A DNA stretch of 64,000 nt, taken from Streptomyces himalayensis subsp. himalayensis. Its GTDB lineage: Bacteria > Actinomycetota > Actinomycetes > Streptomycetales > Streptomycetaceae. Below the pieces are notes generated by a model. That model had not been told where the DNA came from. It was given only the letters and a program-made list of their open reading frames with translations, and did no database searches. The stretch spans positions 496,001 through 560,000 of the forward strand of contig NZ_JACEHE010000001.1 of assembly GCF_013778455.1 (NCBI RefSeq), read 5' to 3'. The first letter of the stretch is position 1, and every line of letters starts with the position of its first letter. The translations under genes were made by a program, and so were the position numbers. This document shows, one piece after another, positions 49,198 through 56,672 of this stretch.

Positions 49198-52100
49198 ACG
49201 GCGCCGAGCGCGGGGAAGCCGCCGGGGTGATCGCCGCTCCCGGCAACGCGGTGGCCCAGAGCCCCGCTTCGCGAATATCGAGTGCCGCGGTGTCAGACCC
49301 CTGTGCGATGCTCGGCGATGTGGAGACCAGGTCCGTCAGCCCGGTGTTCGTCGGCCGCACCGACGAACTGGGCGTACTGAACGATGCGCTCGCCCGTGCC
49401 GCCGGCCGGAGCGCCTTCCCGTCGCCGCGCGCCGCGGGCGAGCTGCCCGGCGAGCCTCAGGCGTTGCTGGTCGGCGGTGAGGCCGGGGTCGGCAAGACCC
49501 GGCTCATCGAGGAGTTCGCCGCCAGGGCCCGCATCGAGGGCGCCGTCGTGGCGGTCGGCGGCTGTGTCGAAATAGGCGCCGACGGCCTGCCCTTCGCGCC
49601 GTTCTCCACAGCGCTGCGCGCGCTGCGCACACAGCTGCCCGACGAGCTGGCCGCCGCGGCCAGCGGACAGGAGGAGGAACTGGCGCGGCTTCTCCCCGAG
49701 CTGGGTGAGGCACCCCGCCGACTCCACGGCCGGCACGACGAGGAGGGCATGGCCCGCCTCTTCGAGCTCACCGCGCGCCTGCTCGAGCGGCTCGCCGCGG
49801 ACCGCCCGATCGTCGTCGTCCTGGAGGACCTGCACTGGGCCGACGCCTCGACCCGCCACCTCCTCGCCTACCTCTTCCGTACGCTGCGCAGCGGCCGCCT
49901 CGTCGTCATCGCCACCTACCGCGCGGACGACATCCACCGCCGCCACCCGCTGCGTCCTCTGCTCGCCGAGCTCGACCGGCTCCGCAGTGTCCGGCGCATC
50001 GAGCTGGCCCGCTTCAGCCGCGACGAGGTGGGCCGCCAGATCGCCGGAATCCTCGCCCAGGAGCCCGAGCCGTCCCAGGTCGACGACATCTTCGAACGGT
50101 CCGACGGCAACGCCTTCTTCGTCGAGGAGCTCGCCGTGGCCGCGCACGAGGGCTGCAGCCCGGGACTCACCGACTCCCTCCGCGATCTGCTGCTGGTCCG
50201 CGTCGAGGCGCTGCCCGAGCACGCCCAGCGGGTCGCACGTGTCGCGGCCGAGGGCGGATCCACCGTCGAGTATCCGCTGCTCGCGGCCGTGGCGGGGCTC
50301 ACCGAGGACGACCTCATCGAGGCACTGCGGGCCGCGGTCGGCGCCAACCTCCTGCTGGCCACGCCCGACGGCGACGGCTACCGCTTCCGGCACTCCCTCG
50401 TCCGCGAGGCCGTCAGCGACGATCTGCTGCCCGGTGAGCGCTCCCGCCTCAACCGGCGCTATGCCGAGGCCCTGGAGGCCGACCCGTCGCTCGTCCCGGC
50501 CGATCAGCGCGCCACCCGTCTTGCCAGCTACTGGTACCACGCGCACGACGCGGCGAAGGCCCTGCCTGCCGTGCTGCGCGCCTCCGTCGAGGCCCGCCGC
50601 CGGCATGCCTACTCCGAGCAGCTGCGGCTCCTGGAGCGGGCGATGGAGCTGTGGGACGCGGCCCCCGAGGACGTTCGCGCGGAGCTGCGTCCCGTCGACT
50701 ACACCGAGGTCTACCCTCCCTGCGGCTGCGACCCGGCCACCACACCGCTGCGCTACCTGGACCTGATGGCCGAGGCCGCCGTCGCGGGCAGGCTGTGCGG
50801 GGAGCGCGAGCGCGCCCTGAAGATCACCAAGCGGGCGCTGCGGCTGCTCGAGGAGGAGAGCGACCCTCTCCGTGCCGCCTGGTTCTGGGTGCAGCGGTCC
50901 AGTCTGGTGCGCAACCAGGGCCGCGGCGACGGCTGGAAGGAGCTCGCCACCGCCCAGGAACTGGTGCGCGGGCTGCCGCCGTCCGAGGTGCACGCCGATG
51001 TCCTGGCCAACGTCGCGGGCTGGTCCATGCTGCACGAGCCGGGCCCGGACGCCCTGACGGCCGCGGAGCGCGCCGTGGAGTACGCCCGCATGGTCGGAGC
51101 CCGCGACATCGAGATGACCGCGCGGCTCACCCGGGGTGGCCTCATGGTCGACGCAGGCGATGTGGAGGCCGGGCTCGCCGAGATGTACGCGGTCAAGGAA
51201 CGGGTCATCGAGCTCGGCGCCCCCGCCCTCATCGGCCGCTGCCATGTGAACCTGCCGTCCCATCTGGAAGGAGTCGGCCGCTCACGGGAGGCCGTCGACA
51301 TCCTGAAGGAGGGTGTCGAGCTCTGCCGCAGGCTCGGCGTGCTGGACTCCGAGGCGTGGGTGTGGAGCAACCTCTCGGAGTCCCTGTACGCGCTCGGCCG
51401 GTGGGACGAGGCGGCCGACGCCGCGACACGCGCGCAGCGCACCGGTCAGAGTGCCAAGTCCCGGGCCATGGGTGCCACACGGTTCGCCTATCTCGCCCTG
51501 GCCCGTGGTCAGATCGCCGAGGCGGCCCGCCACCTGGCCGCCGCCCATGACCACTACGGCACGCACGACACCATGCCGCAGCAGTCCCTGCCGCTCTCCC
51601 GCATCGCGATCGGCGTCGCCGCGGGCGAGGGCCGCATATTCGACGCCCGCGCCGAGCTCGACGGGGTCCTCGCCGCGGGCTTCCCGCTCGGCACCCAGCG
51701 CTACGGCTGGCCGCTGCTGCTGGCGGCCGCCACGACCGAGGCCGACGCCCGCGGTCTCCCGGTCGCCGAGGCCGGCCGCGCCGAGGTCCTGGACCGCATC
51801 CGCTCCACCGCCAAGTCGCTCACCACGGGTGTCCCGGTGTGGTCCGCGTACGAACAGTGGGTCCGCGCGGAGTTGCGGCGCGCCGAGGGTCGCGACGTCA
51901 TCGAGGTCTGGGCGGAGGTCGTCGAGGCGTTCCGTCCGCTGGAGCGCCCCTACGACCTCGCCCGCGTCCGGTACCGGCTGGCCGAGGCCATCCTGGTCCG
52001 CGGAGAGGGCGAGGACGGCCGCGCCGAAGCCGCCGAACTGCTACGGAACTCCCTGGCCGTCGCCGACCACCTCGGCGCCCGCCCGCTCGCCGAGTCGGTG

Positions 52101-52400
52101 GCGCTGCTCGCCCAGCGCGCCCGCCTGACACTGACCCGTGCCGAGGCACCCGCCCCTGCCGACCCGGCCGATTCCCTGGGCCTGACCAGCCGGGAGAGGG
52201 ACGTCCTACGCCTGGTCGCCCTGGGCCGAACGAACCGCCAGATAGCCGAGGAGCTGTTCATCTCCCCGAAGACGGCCAGCGTCCATGTTTCCAACATCCT
52301 GGCCAAGCTGGGCGTCTCGGGCCGGGGCGAGGCTGCGGCGATGGCGCATCGGCTGCGGCTGTTTCCCGAGGAGCCCGGGGACCGGCTCGCCGTCGGATGA
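49194..52400 (+). CDS. LuxR-family large ATPase regulator (LAL/MalT-like)
   Basis: 1068 aa. An N-terminal AAA_16-type ATPase: VFVGRTDELGVL near residue 52, Walker A VGGEAGVGKTRL near residue 92, Walker B IVVVLEDLHWAD near residue 208. Central region of TPR-like helices (about 450-950). C-terminal LuxR HTH DSLGLTSRERDVLRLVALGRTNRQIAEELFISPKTASVHVSNIL near residue 995-1040. Likely an ATP-dependent transcription activator; target and inducer unknown. GTG 49194 overlaps the upstream small gene; later starts (GTG 49227, ATG 49308) are possible since the first 45 residues are not conserved-looking. Confidence 0.9.
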   Translation: MNGAERGEAAGVIAAPGNAVAQSPASRISSAAVSDPCAMLGDVETRSVSPVFVGRTDELGVLNDALARAAGRSAFPSPRAAGELPGEPQALLVGGEAGVGKTRLIEEFAARARIEGAVVAVGGCVEIGADGLPFAPFSTALRALRTQLPDELAAAASGQEEELARLLPELGEAPRRLHGRHDEEGMARLFELTARLLERLAADRPIVVVLEDLHWADASTRHLLAYLFRTLRSGRLVVIATYRADDIHRRHPLRPLLAELDRLRSVRRIELARFSRDEVGRQIAGILAQEPEPSQVDDIFERSDGNAFFVEELAVAAHEGCSPGLTDSLRDLLLVRVEALPEHAQRVARVAAEGGSTVEYPLLAAVAGLTEDDLIEALRAAVGANLLLATPDGDGYRFRHSLVREAVSDDLLPGERSRLNRRYAEALEADPSLVPADQRATRLASYWYHAHDAAKALPAVLRASVEARRRHAYSEQLRLLERAMELWDAAPEDVRAELRPVDYTEVYPPCGCDPATTPLRYLDLMAEAAVAGRLCGERERALKITKRALRLLEEESDPLRAAWFWVQRSSLVRNQGRGDGWKELATAQELVRGLPPSEVHADVLANVAGWSMLHEPGPDALTAAERAVEYARMVGARDIEMTARLTRGGLMVDAGDVEAGLAEMYAVKERVIELGAPALIGRCHVNLPSHLEGVGRSREAVDILKEGVELCRRLGVLDSEAWVWSNLSESLYALGRWDEAADAATRAQRTGQSAKSRAMGATRFAYLALARGQIAEAARHLAAAHDHYGTHDTMPQQSLPLSRIAIGVAAGEGRIFDARAELDGVLAAGFPLGTQRYGWPLLLAAATTEADARGLPVAEAGRAEVLDRIRSTAKSLTTGVPVWSAYEQWVRAELRRAEGRDVIEVWAEVVEAFRPLERPYDLARVRYRLAEAILVRGEGEDGRAEAAELLRNSLAVADHLGARPLAESVALLAQRARLTLTRAEAPAPADPADSLGLTSRERDVLRLVALGRTNRQIAEELFISPKTASVHVSNILAKLGVSGRGEAAAMAHRLRLFPEEPGDRLAVG

Positions 52401-52440
52401 CGGCCGGCAGACGACCGCCGGATGACGGCCGGCAGACGAG
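52391..52440. repeat. 25-bp tandem duplication at LuxR-type gene end
   Basis: 52391-52415 and 52416-52440 are the same at 23 of 25 bases. The stop codon (52398-52400) is inside the first unit. Confidence 0.8.
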
Positions 52441-52518
52441 GAGTCCGTGGCGGTCATCGGCCAGTCGCTGATCGACGACGAGTATCGAGGACCGGAGTCC
52501 CGGTCCGGGGAGGTGCAG

Positions 52519-52731
52519 ATGTTCAACGCCTTTGAGGAGCTCTTCGCACCGGGACGCAAGCACACCCAGGATGAGCAGAACCGGCTGGAACTGACCCGTC
52601 AGGACGCCGAGGACGGCGATCCAGGGCGCGGCCCGATCGACCTTGCTTCGGGCAAGGTCGTCGTACGACCGCCTGCACCGGCGGCCCAGGAACCGGTCGA
52701 GGGCGGATCCGCCGAGTCCGACCAGGACTGA
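52519..52731 (+). CDS. DUF6191-type small protein
   Basis: 70 aa starting MFNAFEELFAPGRKHTQDEQNRLELTRQD, with GDPGRGPIDLASGKVVVR in the middle; this is a conserved small Streptomyces family (I recall it as DUF6191). Hydrophilic, no signal or membrane segment. ATG 52519 has GGGGAGG at 6 nt, so the longer frame from 52447 is not used. Function unknown. Confidence 0.75.
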   Translation: MFNAFEELFAPGRKHTQDEQNRLELTRQDAEDGDPGRGPIDLASGKVVVRPPAPAAQEPVEGGSAESDQD

Positions 52732-52735
52732 CGCA

Positions 52736-52807
52736 CGTCCTGCACCGTCCGGCGCCTACCGTCCTGCACCGTCCGGCGCCTACCGTCCTGCACCGTCCGG
52801 CGCCTAC
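52736..52807. repeat. 24-bp tandem repeat x3
   Basis: Three exact copies of a 24-bp unit (starts CGTCCTGCACCGTCCGGC) at 52736-52759, 52760-52783, 52784-52807. The last copy covers the stop codon of the sugar dehydrogenase gene on the other strand. Confidence 0.9.
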
Positions 52808-53970
52808 TTCACCTCCACCTCGAGGATCCGGTCGTCCCCGGCCTCCGGCGTCCCCCGGGTGTCCGTCTCACTCGTCACGAGCCACAGCTTGTCTCCGCCG
52901 GCGGGCACCACCGTGCGCAGCCGCCCGTACGTTTCCTCGAGGAACGCCTGCGGGTCGGCCGACACCTCCGCGCCGTCGAGGGGGATCCGCCACAGCCGCT
53001 TGCCCTGCAGCCCGGCCATCCAGATCGACCCCTCGGCGTACGCGATGCCGCTGGGTGATGCCTCGGTCGTGGTCCATTGGGCCACCGGGTCGTGGAAGCG
53101 GGACCCGCCGCCCTTGCCCTCCACCTCGGGCCAGCCGTAGTTGTCACCGGGCTTGATCAGGTTGAGCTCGTCCCAGGTGTTCTGCCCGAACTCGGACGCC
53201 CACAGGCGTTTGTCCTTATCCCAGGCGAACCCCTGCACATTGCGGTGCCCGTACGAGTACACGGGTGAGTCGTCACCGAACGGATTGCCCGGCGCGGGTT
53301 CGCCGTCCGGCGTGAGGCGGAGGATCTTGCCGCCCAGCGACTCCTTGTCCTGCGCCAGGCCGGTGTCCCCCGTCTCGCCGGTGCCGGCGTACAGCATCTT
53401 GTCCGGGCCGAACGCGATCCGGCCGCCGTTGTGGATGAAGCCCTTCGGGATGCCCTTGAAGACCGTGTCGGGCGCGCCCAGCTGCTCGCCGGCCGGTTTC
53501 TTCCCGTCGTACAGCATGCGGGCGATACGGTTGTCCGACTCGGTCGTGAAGTACGCGTAGACCATGTGGTCCGAGGCGTACTCGGGGGAGAGGGCGAGAC
53601 CCATCAGGCCGCCCTCGCCGGCCGGGGCCACGCCGGGTACCGAGCCGACCTCCGTCTTCTTGCCGCTGTCCGCGTCGACGCGGGTGATCGTCCCCTCGTC
53701 GCGTGACGACACCAGCAGGTCGCCGTCGGGCAGCGGGGCGAGGCCCCACGGGGACTTCAGATCCTCGGTGACCGTGCGGACGACCTTCGCGGACCCCTTG
53801 GCGGGCGGGACCTCCTCGTCCGCCGCGCCCGAGGGCGAGGACACCGCTTTCGACGTACTCGGGGACGAGCTCCTGCCGTCGTCCGACCCATCCCCGTCGC
53901 CGGAGGAGCACCCACCCGCCAGCAGGAGCGCGGCAGCGGCCAGTACGGCGGTCACGGCTCGACGTTCCAT
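52804..53970 (-). CDS. PQQ-dependent glucose/sorbosone dehydrogenase-like lipoprotein
   Basis: 388 aa. Signal peptide with lipobox LLLAGGC (Cys about residue 21), a Ser/Asp/Gly linker, then a six-bladed beta-propeller of the GSDH family (sGDH/Aldose sugar dehydrogenase YliI type): LKSPWGLAPLPDGDLLVSSRDEGTI, GEGGLMGLALSPEYASD, FIHNGGRIAFGPDKMLYAGTGE, YSYGHRNVQGFAWD, LWASEFGQNTWDELNLIKPGDNYGWPEVEG. Probably oxidises sugars outside the membrane with PQQ, though PQQ binding is inferred from family. ATG 53970 has GAAGGG at 8 nt. The upstream frame includes a microsatellite and is not used. Confidence 0.9.
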   Translation of the reverse strand: MERRAVTAVLAAAALLLAGGCSSGDGDGSDDGRSSSPSTSKAVSSPSGAADEEVPPAKGSAKVVRTVTEDLKSPWGLAPLPDGDLLVSSRDEGTITRVDADSGKKTEVGSVPGVAPAGEGGLMGLALSPEYASDHMVYAYFTTESDNRIARMLYDGKKPAGEQLGAPDTVFKGIPKGFIHNGGRIAFGPDKMLYAGTGETGDTGLAQDKESLGGKILRLTPDGEPAPGNPFGDDSPVYSYGHRNVQGFAWDKDKRLWASEFGQNTWDELNLIKPGDNYGWPEVEGKGGGSRFHDPVAQWTTTEASPSGIAYAEGSIWMAGLQGKRLWRIPLDGAEVSADPQAFLEETYGRLRTVVPAGGDKLWLVTSETDTRGTPEAGDDRILEVEVK

Positions 53971-53983
53971 GATCGGATCCCTT

Positions 53984-54028
53984 CGACACGACACGACACG
54001 ACACGACACGACACGACACGACACGACA
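53984..54028. repeat. Pentanucleotide microsatellite (ACACG)9
   Basis: About nine perfect tandem copies of ACACG (CGTGT on the minus strand), 14-58 bases upstream of the sugar dehydrogenase start. Such tracts can change length by slippage. Confidence 0.92.
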
Positions 54029-54142
54029 TCGACACGGCGGCTTTCCCTGTCTACACCGCTGAGGTGTCCGAAGTTCCCGAAGGCACCAAGTTTCCGGCCT
54101 GGCCCAGCGGAATCCGGCCCCGCGGCCGCCCCGAGGACACGG

Positions 54143-55237
54143 TCAGTCCCACGACCCCCGCGCCGCCGACAACGCGGCGATCTCCCCGAGGTCCTGCCGC
54201 GTCAACTGCAGTCCGGCGGCACCCGCGTTCTCGACGGCCCACCGCTCGTGCTTGGCGCCAGGCACCGGCACCACATGCCGGCCCTGCGCAAGCACCCAGG
54301 CCAGCGCCACCTGAGCCGTGGTCACCCGGCGCCCGCCCCCGAGTCCCGCACCGTGTCCGCCCCCGAGTCCCTCACCGTGTCCGCCCCCGCGCCCGTCCGC
54401 GTGCCCCGACCCGTCTCCGCCCCCACCCCCATGCCGCTCCGCTATTCGTCGCAGCCCCGCCACGATCGGCTGATTCGCCGCCATCATCTCCGCCGTGAAG
54501 CGGGGGTGGCGGGCCCGTACGTCGTCCGGTTCGAAGCCCTCGCCGGGCGTCAGCGTGCCCGTGAGGAAGCCGTTCCCCAGGGGCATCGCCGCCAGGAAAC
54601 CCAGGCCCCGCGCCTCGCACCACGGCAGCAGCGCGTCCAGCGCCTCGGGGGACCACACCGACAGCTCGGCCTCCACCGCGCTCACCGGGAAGACCTGCTG
54701 CACGCGCTCCAGCAGCCGGATCGTTCCGTCATGCAGCCCGGACCCCATGCGCCGTGACGCGCGGGCCCCTACCGCGCACACCCCCAGCGCCCGTACCTTC
54801 CCGGCCGTGACGAGCTCGGCCATCGCGCCCCAGGTCTCCTCGACGGGCACCTCGGGATCGGCGCGGTGCAGCTGGTACAGGTCGATGGTGTCCGTCTGCA
54901 GCCGGCGCAGCGAGGCGTCGCAGGCCCGCTTCACGTAGCCCGGGCGGCCGTTGGCCACGATGTGCTGCTCGCCCACCAGCAGCCCGCACTTGGTCGACAC
55001 GAACGCGTCCCCGCGCCGCTCCTTGAGCACCCGGCCGACCAGCAGCTCGTTGGTGAACGGGCCGTACATGTCCGCGGTGTCCAGCAGCGTCGAGCCCCGG
55101 TCCAGGGCGGCGTGCACCGTGCGCAGCGACTCGTCGCCGCGCTGCCGGGAGGCGCTGTACGCCCAGCTCATCGGCATGCACCCGAGTCCGATCGCGCCCA
55201 CTTCGAGCGCTGCCGCGCCGATCGTCCTGCGCTCCAC
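54143..55237 (-). CDS. Aldo/keto reductase with Gly/His-rich insertion
   Basis: 364-aa TIM-barrel NADPH oxidoreductase. Catalytic tetrad: Asp and Tyr in LLDTADMYGPFTNE (about 53-58), Lys in VSTKCGLL (about 82), His in DLYQLHRADPE (about 121). C-terminal NADPH site VVPVPGAKHERWAVENAGA. Between residues about 266 and 305 there is a Gly/His/Asp-rich stretch (HGGGGGDGSGHADGRGGGHGEG and so on) that splits the barrel before TTAQVALAWVLAQG; most family members lack it. The DNA of this insert is repetitive. ATG 55237. Confidence 0.9.
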   Translation of the reverse strand: MERRTIGAAALEVGAIGLGCMPMSWAYSASRQRGDESLRTVHAALDRGSTLLDTADMYGPFTNELLVGRVLKERRGDAFVSTKCGLLVGEQHIVANGRPGYVKRACDASLRRLQTDTIDLYQLHRADPEVPVEETWGAMAELVTAGKVRALGVCAVGARASRRMGSGLHDGTIRLLERVQQVFPVSAVEAELSVWSPEALDALLPWCEARGLGFLAAMPLGNGFLTGTLTPGEGFEPDDVRARHPRFTAEMMAANQPIVAGLRRIAERHGGGGGDGSGHADGRGGGHGEGLGGGHGAGLGGGRRVTTAQVALAWVLAQGRHVVPVPGAKHERWAVENAGAAGLQLTRQDLGEIAALSAARGSWD

Positions 55238-55320
55238 CTGCCGATTCCTCCCACTGCCTCTCCGAGAGGCTCCCCAAACTAACCTCTGCGCCTGCCGGGT
55301 CTTCGCATAGCCTCCTGACC

Positions 55321-56295
55321 ATGACTGCAGATGTGTGGCTCCCCATCCCTCCCGACGAGATCGAAGGCCTGCCCGAGACCTTCAACTACCGCTTCTGGGA
55401 TGGAGGACCGGGCCGCGGGGACAATGCTGGAGCAGGCAGCCGCGACTACCCGGCGGACCCGCGGGACTGTGTCTTCTACGCCGTGCCGTACATGCGGCCT
55501 GCATCGGTGAAGACGGAGCCGATGCTGGCCATGCCGGCGGTCCAGGTCGTCCAGACGATGACCGCCGGCGTCGACGACGTTCTCGGTGTCGCGTCGCGGC
55601 TTCCTGCAGGGGTGCGGCTGTGCAATGCGCGCGGGGTCCACGAGGCCAGTACGGCCGAGCTGGCGCTGGCGCTCACGCTGGCCTCGCTCCGCGGCATCCC
55701 GGACTTCGTCAGGGCGCAGCAGACGGGGACCTGGCAGAGCGGCTTCCGTCCGGCGCTCGCCGACAAGTCGGTCCTCATCATGGGATACGGGGCCATCGGC
55801 AGCGCCGTGGAGGACCGGCTCGTGCCGTTTGAGTGTGCGCGGGTGGCGCGCGTCGCGCGCTCCGCCCGCGATTCGGAGCGCGGTCCCGTGCATCCCATCT
55901 CCGATCTGCCGCAACTCCTGCCCCACGCCGACGTGGTGATCCTGACGACTCCGCTCACGCCGGAGACGAGGGGCCTGGTGAACGCCGGATTCCTGGCGAG
56001 CATGAAGAATGGGGCGCTGCTCGTGAACGTCGCGCGCGGGGCCGTCGTCGACACCAAAGCCCTGCTCGCGGAGGTGGAGAGCGGCCGGATCAGCGCGGCC
56101 CTCGATGTGACCGACCCCGAGCCGCTGCCGCCCGGCCATCCGCTGTGGAAGGCGCCCGGTGTGCTGATCAGTCCCCATGTGGGTGGTCCGACGTCTGCGT
56201 TCCTGCCGCGCGCAAAACGCCTTCTCGTCGCACAGCTGAACCGTTTCGCGGCGGGCGAGCCGTTGGACAACGTGGTGCTCACGACCGGCCAATAG
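55321..56295 (+). CDS. D-isomer-specific 2-hydroxyacid dehydrogenase
   Basis: 324 aa NAD(P)-dependent dehydrogenase. Cofactor site VLIMGYGAIGSAVEDRL near residue 151, catalytic Arg in NVARGAVVD (about 240), Glu in DVTDPEPLPPGHPLW (about 262), His in ISPHVGGPT (about 285). Substrate could be glyoxylate/hydroxypyruvate or other 2-keto acids. It diverges from the aldo/keto reductase gene. ATG 55321. Confidence 0.9.
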   Translation: MTADVWLPIPPDEIEGLPETFNYRFWDGGPGRGDNAGAGSRDYPADPRDCVFYAVPYMRPASVKTEPMLAMPAVQVVQTMTAGVDDVLGVASRLPAGVRLCNARGVHEASTAELALALTLASLRGIPDFVRAQQTGTWQSGFRPALADKSVLIMGYGAIGSAVEDRLVPFECARVARVARSARDSERGPVHPISDLPQLLPHADVVILTTPLTPETRGLVNAGFLASMKNGALLVNVARGAVVDTKALLAEVESGRISAALDVTDPEPLPPGHPLWKAPGVLISPHVGGPTSAFLPRAKRLLVAQLNRFAAGEPLDNVVLTTGQ

Positions 56296-56668
56296 TTCCG
56301 CTTTGGACACCCTCCGCAGTGCGTCGGCTTCATAGTGTGTTCAGACACCACCTGGTCCGTCACGCAGCGTAGAGGAGCTATGTCGCTCAGTGACGAGACT
56401 GGTGTATCGTCCCCGACAGGGGTAGCGCCGGGCGGAGTTCGGCGCGGGGGCGAGAGATCGGACAGCGAGGGGGGCGACGGGCGATGCACGGCCTATGGAC
56501 CAACGATCCGACGCGGCGGGGGCGACGGGCACACGCCTGCCCCACACACACCCACAGACGCAGCCGCGGTCACGCCGATCGCACTGATCGCGGACAGCGC
56601 GGTCACAGGCACCACCCGGACCCGGGCGGGCGGGGGCGGAGGACAGCGGCGGCGACCGGAGCAACCCG
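56296..56668. other. Upstream region of the GGDEF gene
   Basis: About 370 bases containing a BldD-like box (56360-56372) and a possible 62-codon frame (56484-56672). A likely -10 (TAGTGT) is at about 56333. The GGDEF gene thus may have a leader of about 320 nt. Confidence 0.45.
56360..56372 (+). promoter_or_regulatory. BldD-like box
   Basis: TCACGCAGCGTAG matches 8 of the 9 fixed positions of the BldD binding consensus TNACNCWGNGTNA (only the last A differs). BldD with cyclic-di-GMP represses many developmental genes, including diguanylate cyclase genes, in Streptomyces. Confidence 0.5.
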
Positions 56669-56672
56669 GTGA
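56484..56672 (+). CDS. Possible small upstream ORF overlapping the GGDEF gene
   Basis: 62 codons, MHGLWTNDPTRRGRRAHACPTHTH..., Arg/His/Thr-rich. Its ATG is preceded by a purine-rich GAGGGGGGCGACGGG and its TGA overlaps the GTG of the next gene as GTGA, as for genuine coupled genes here. The composition is unusual and coding is not certain. Confidence 0.3.
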   Translation: MHGLWTNDPTRRGRRAHACPTHTHRRSRGHADRTDRGQRGHRHHPDPGGRGRRTAAATGATR

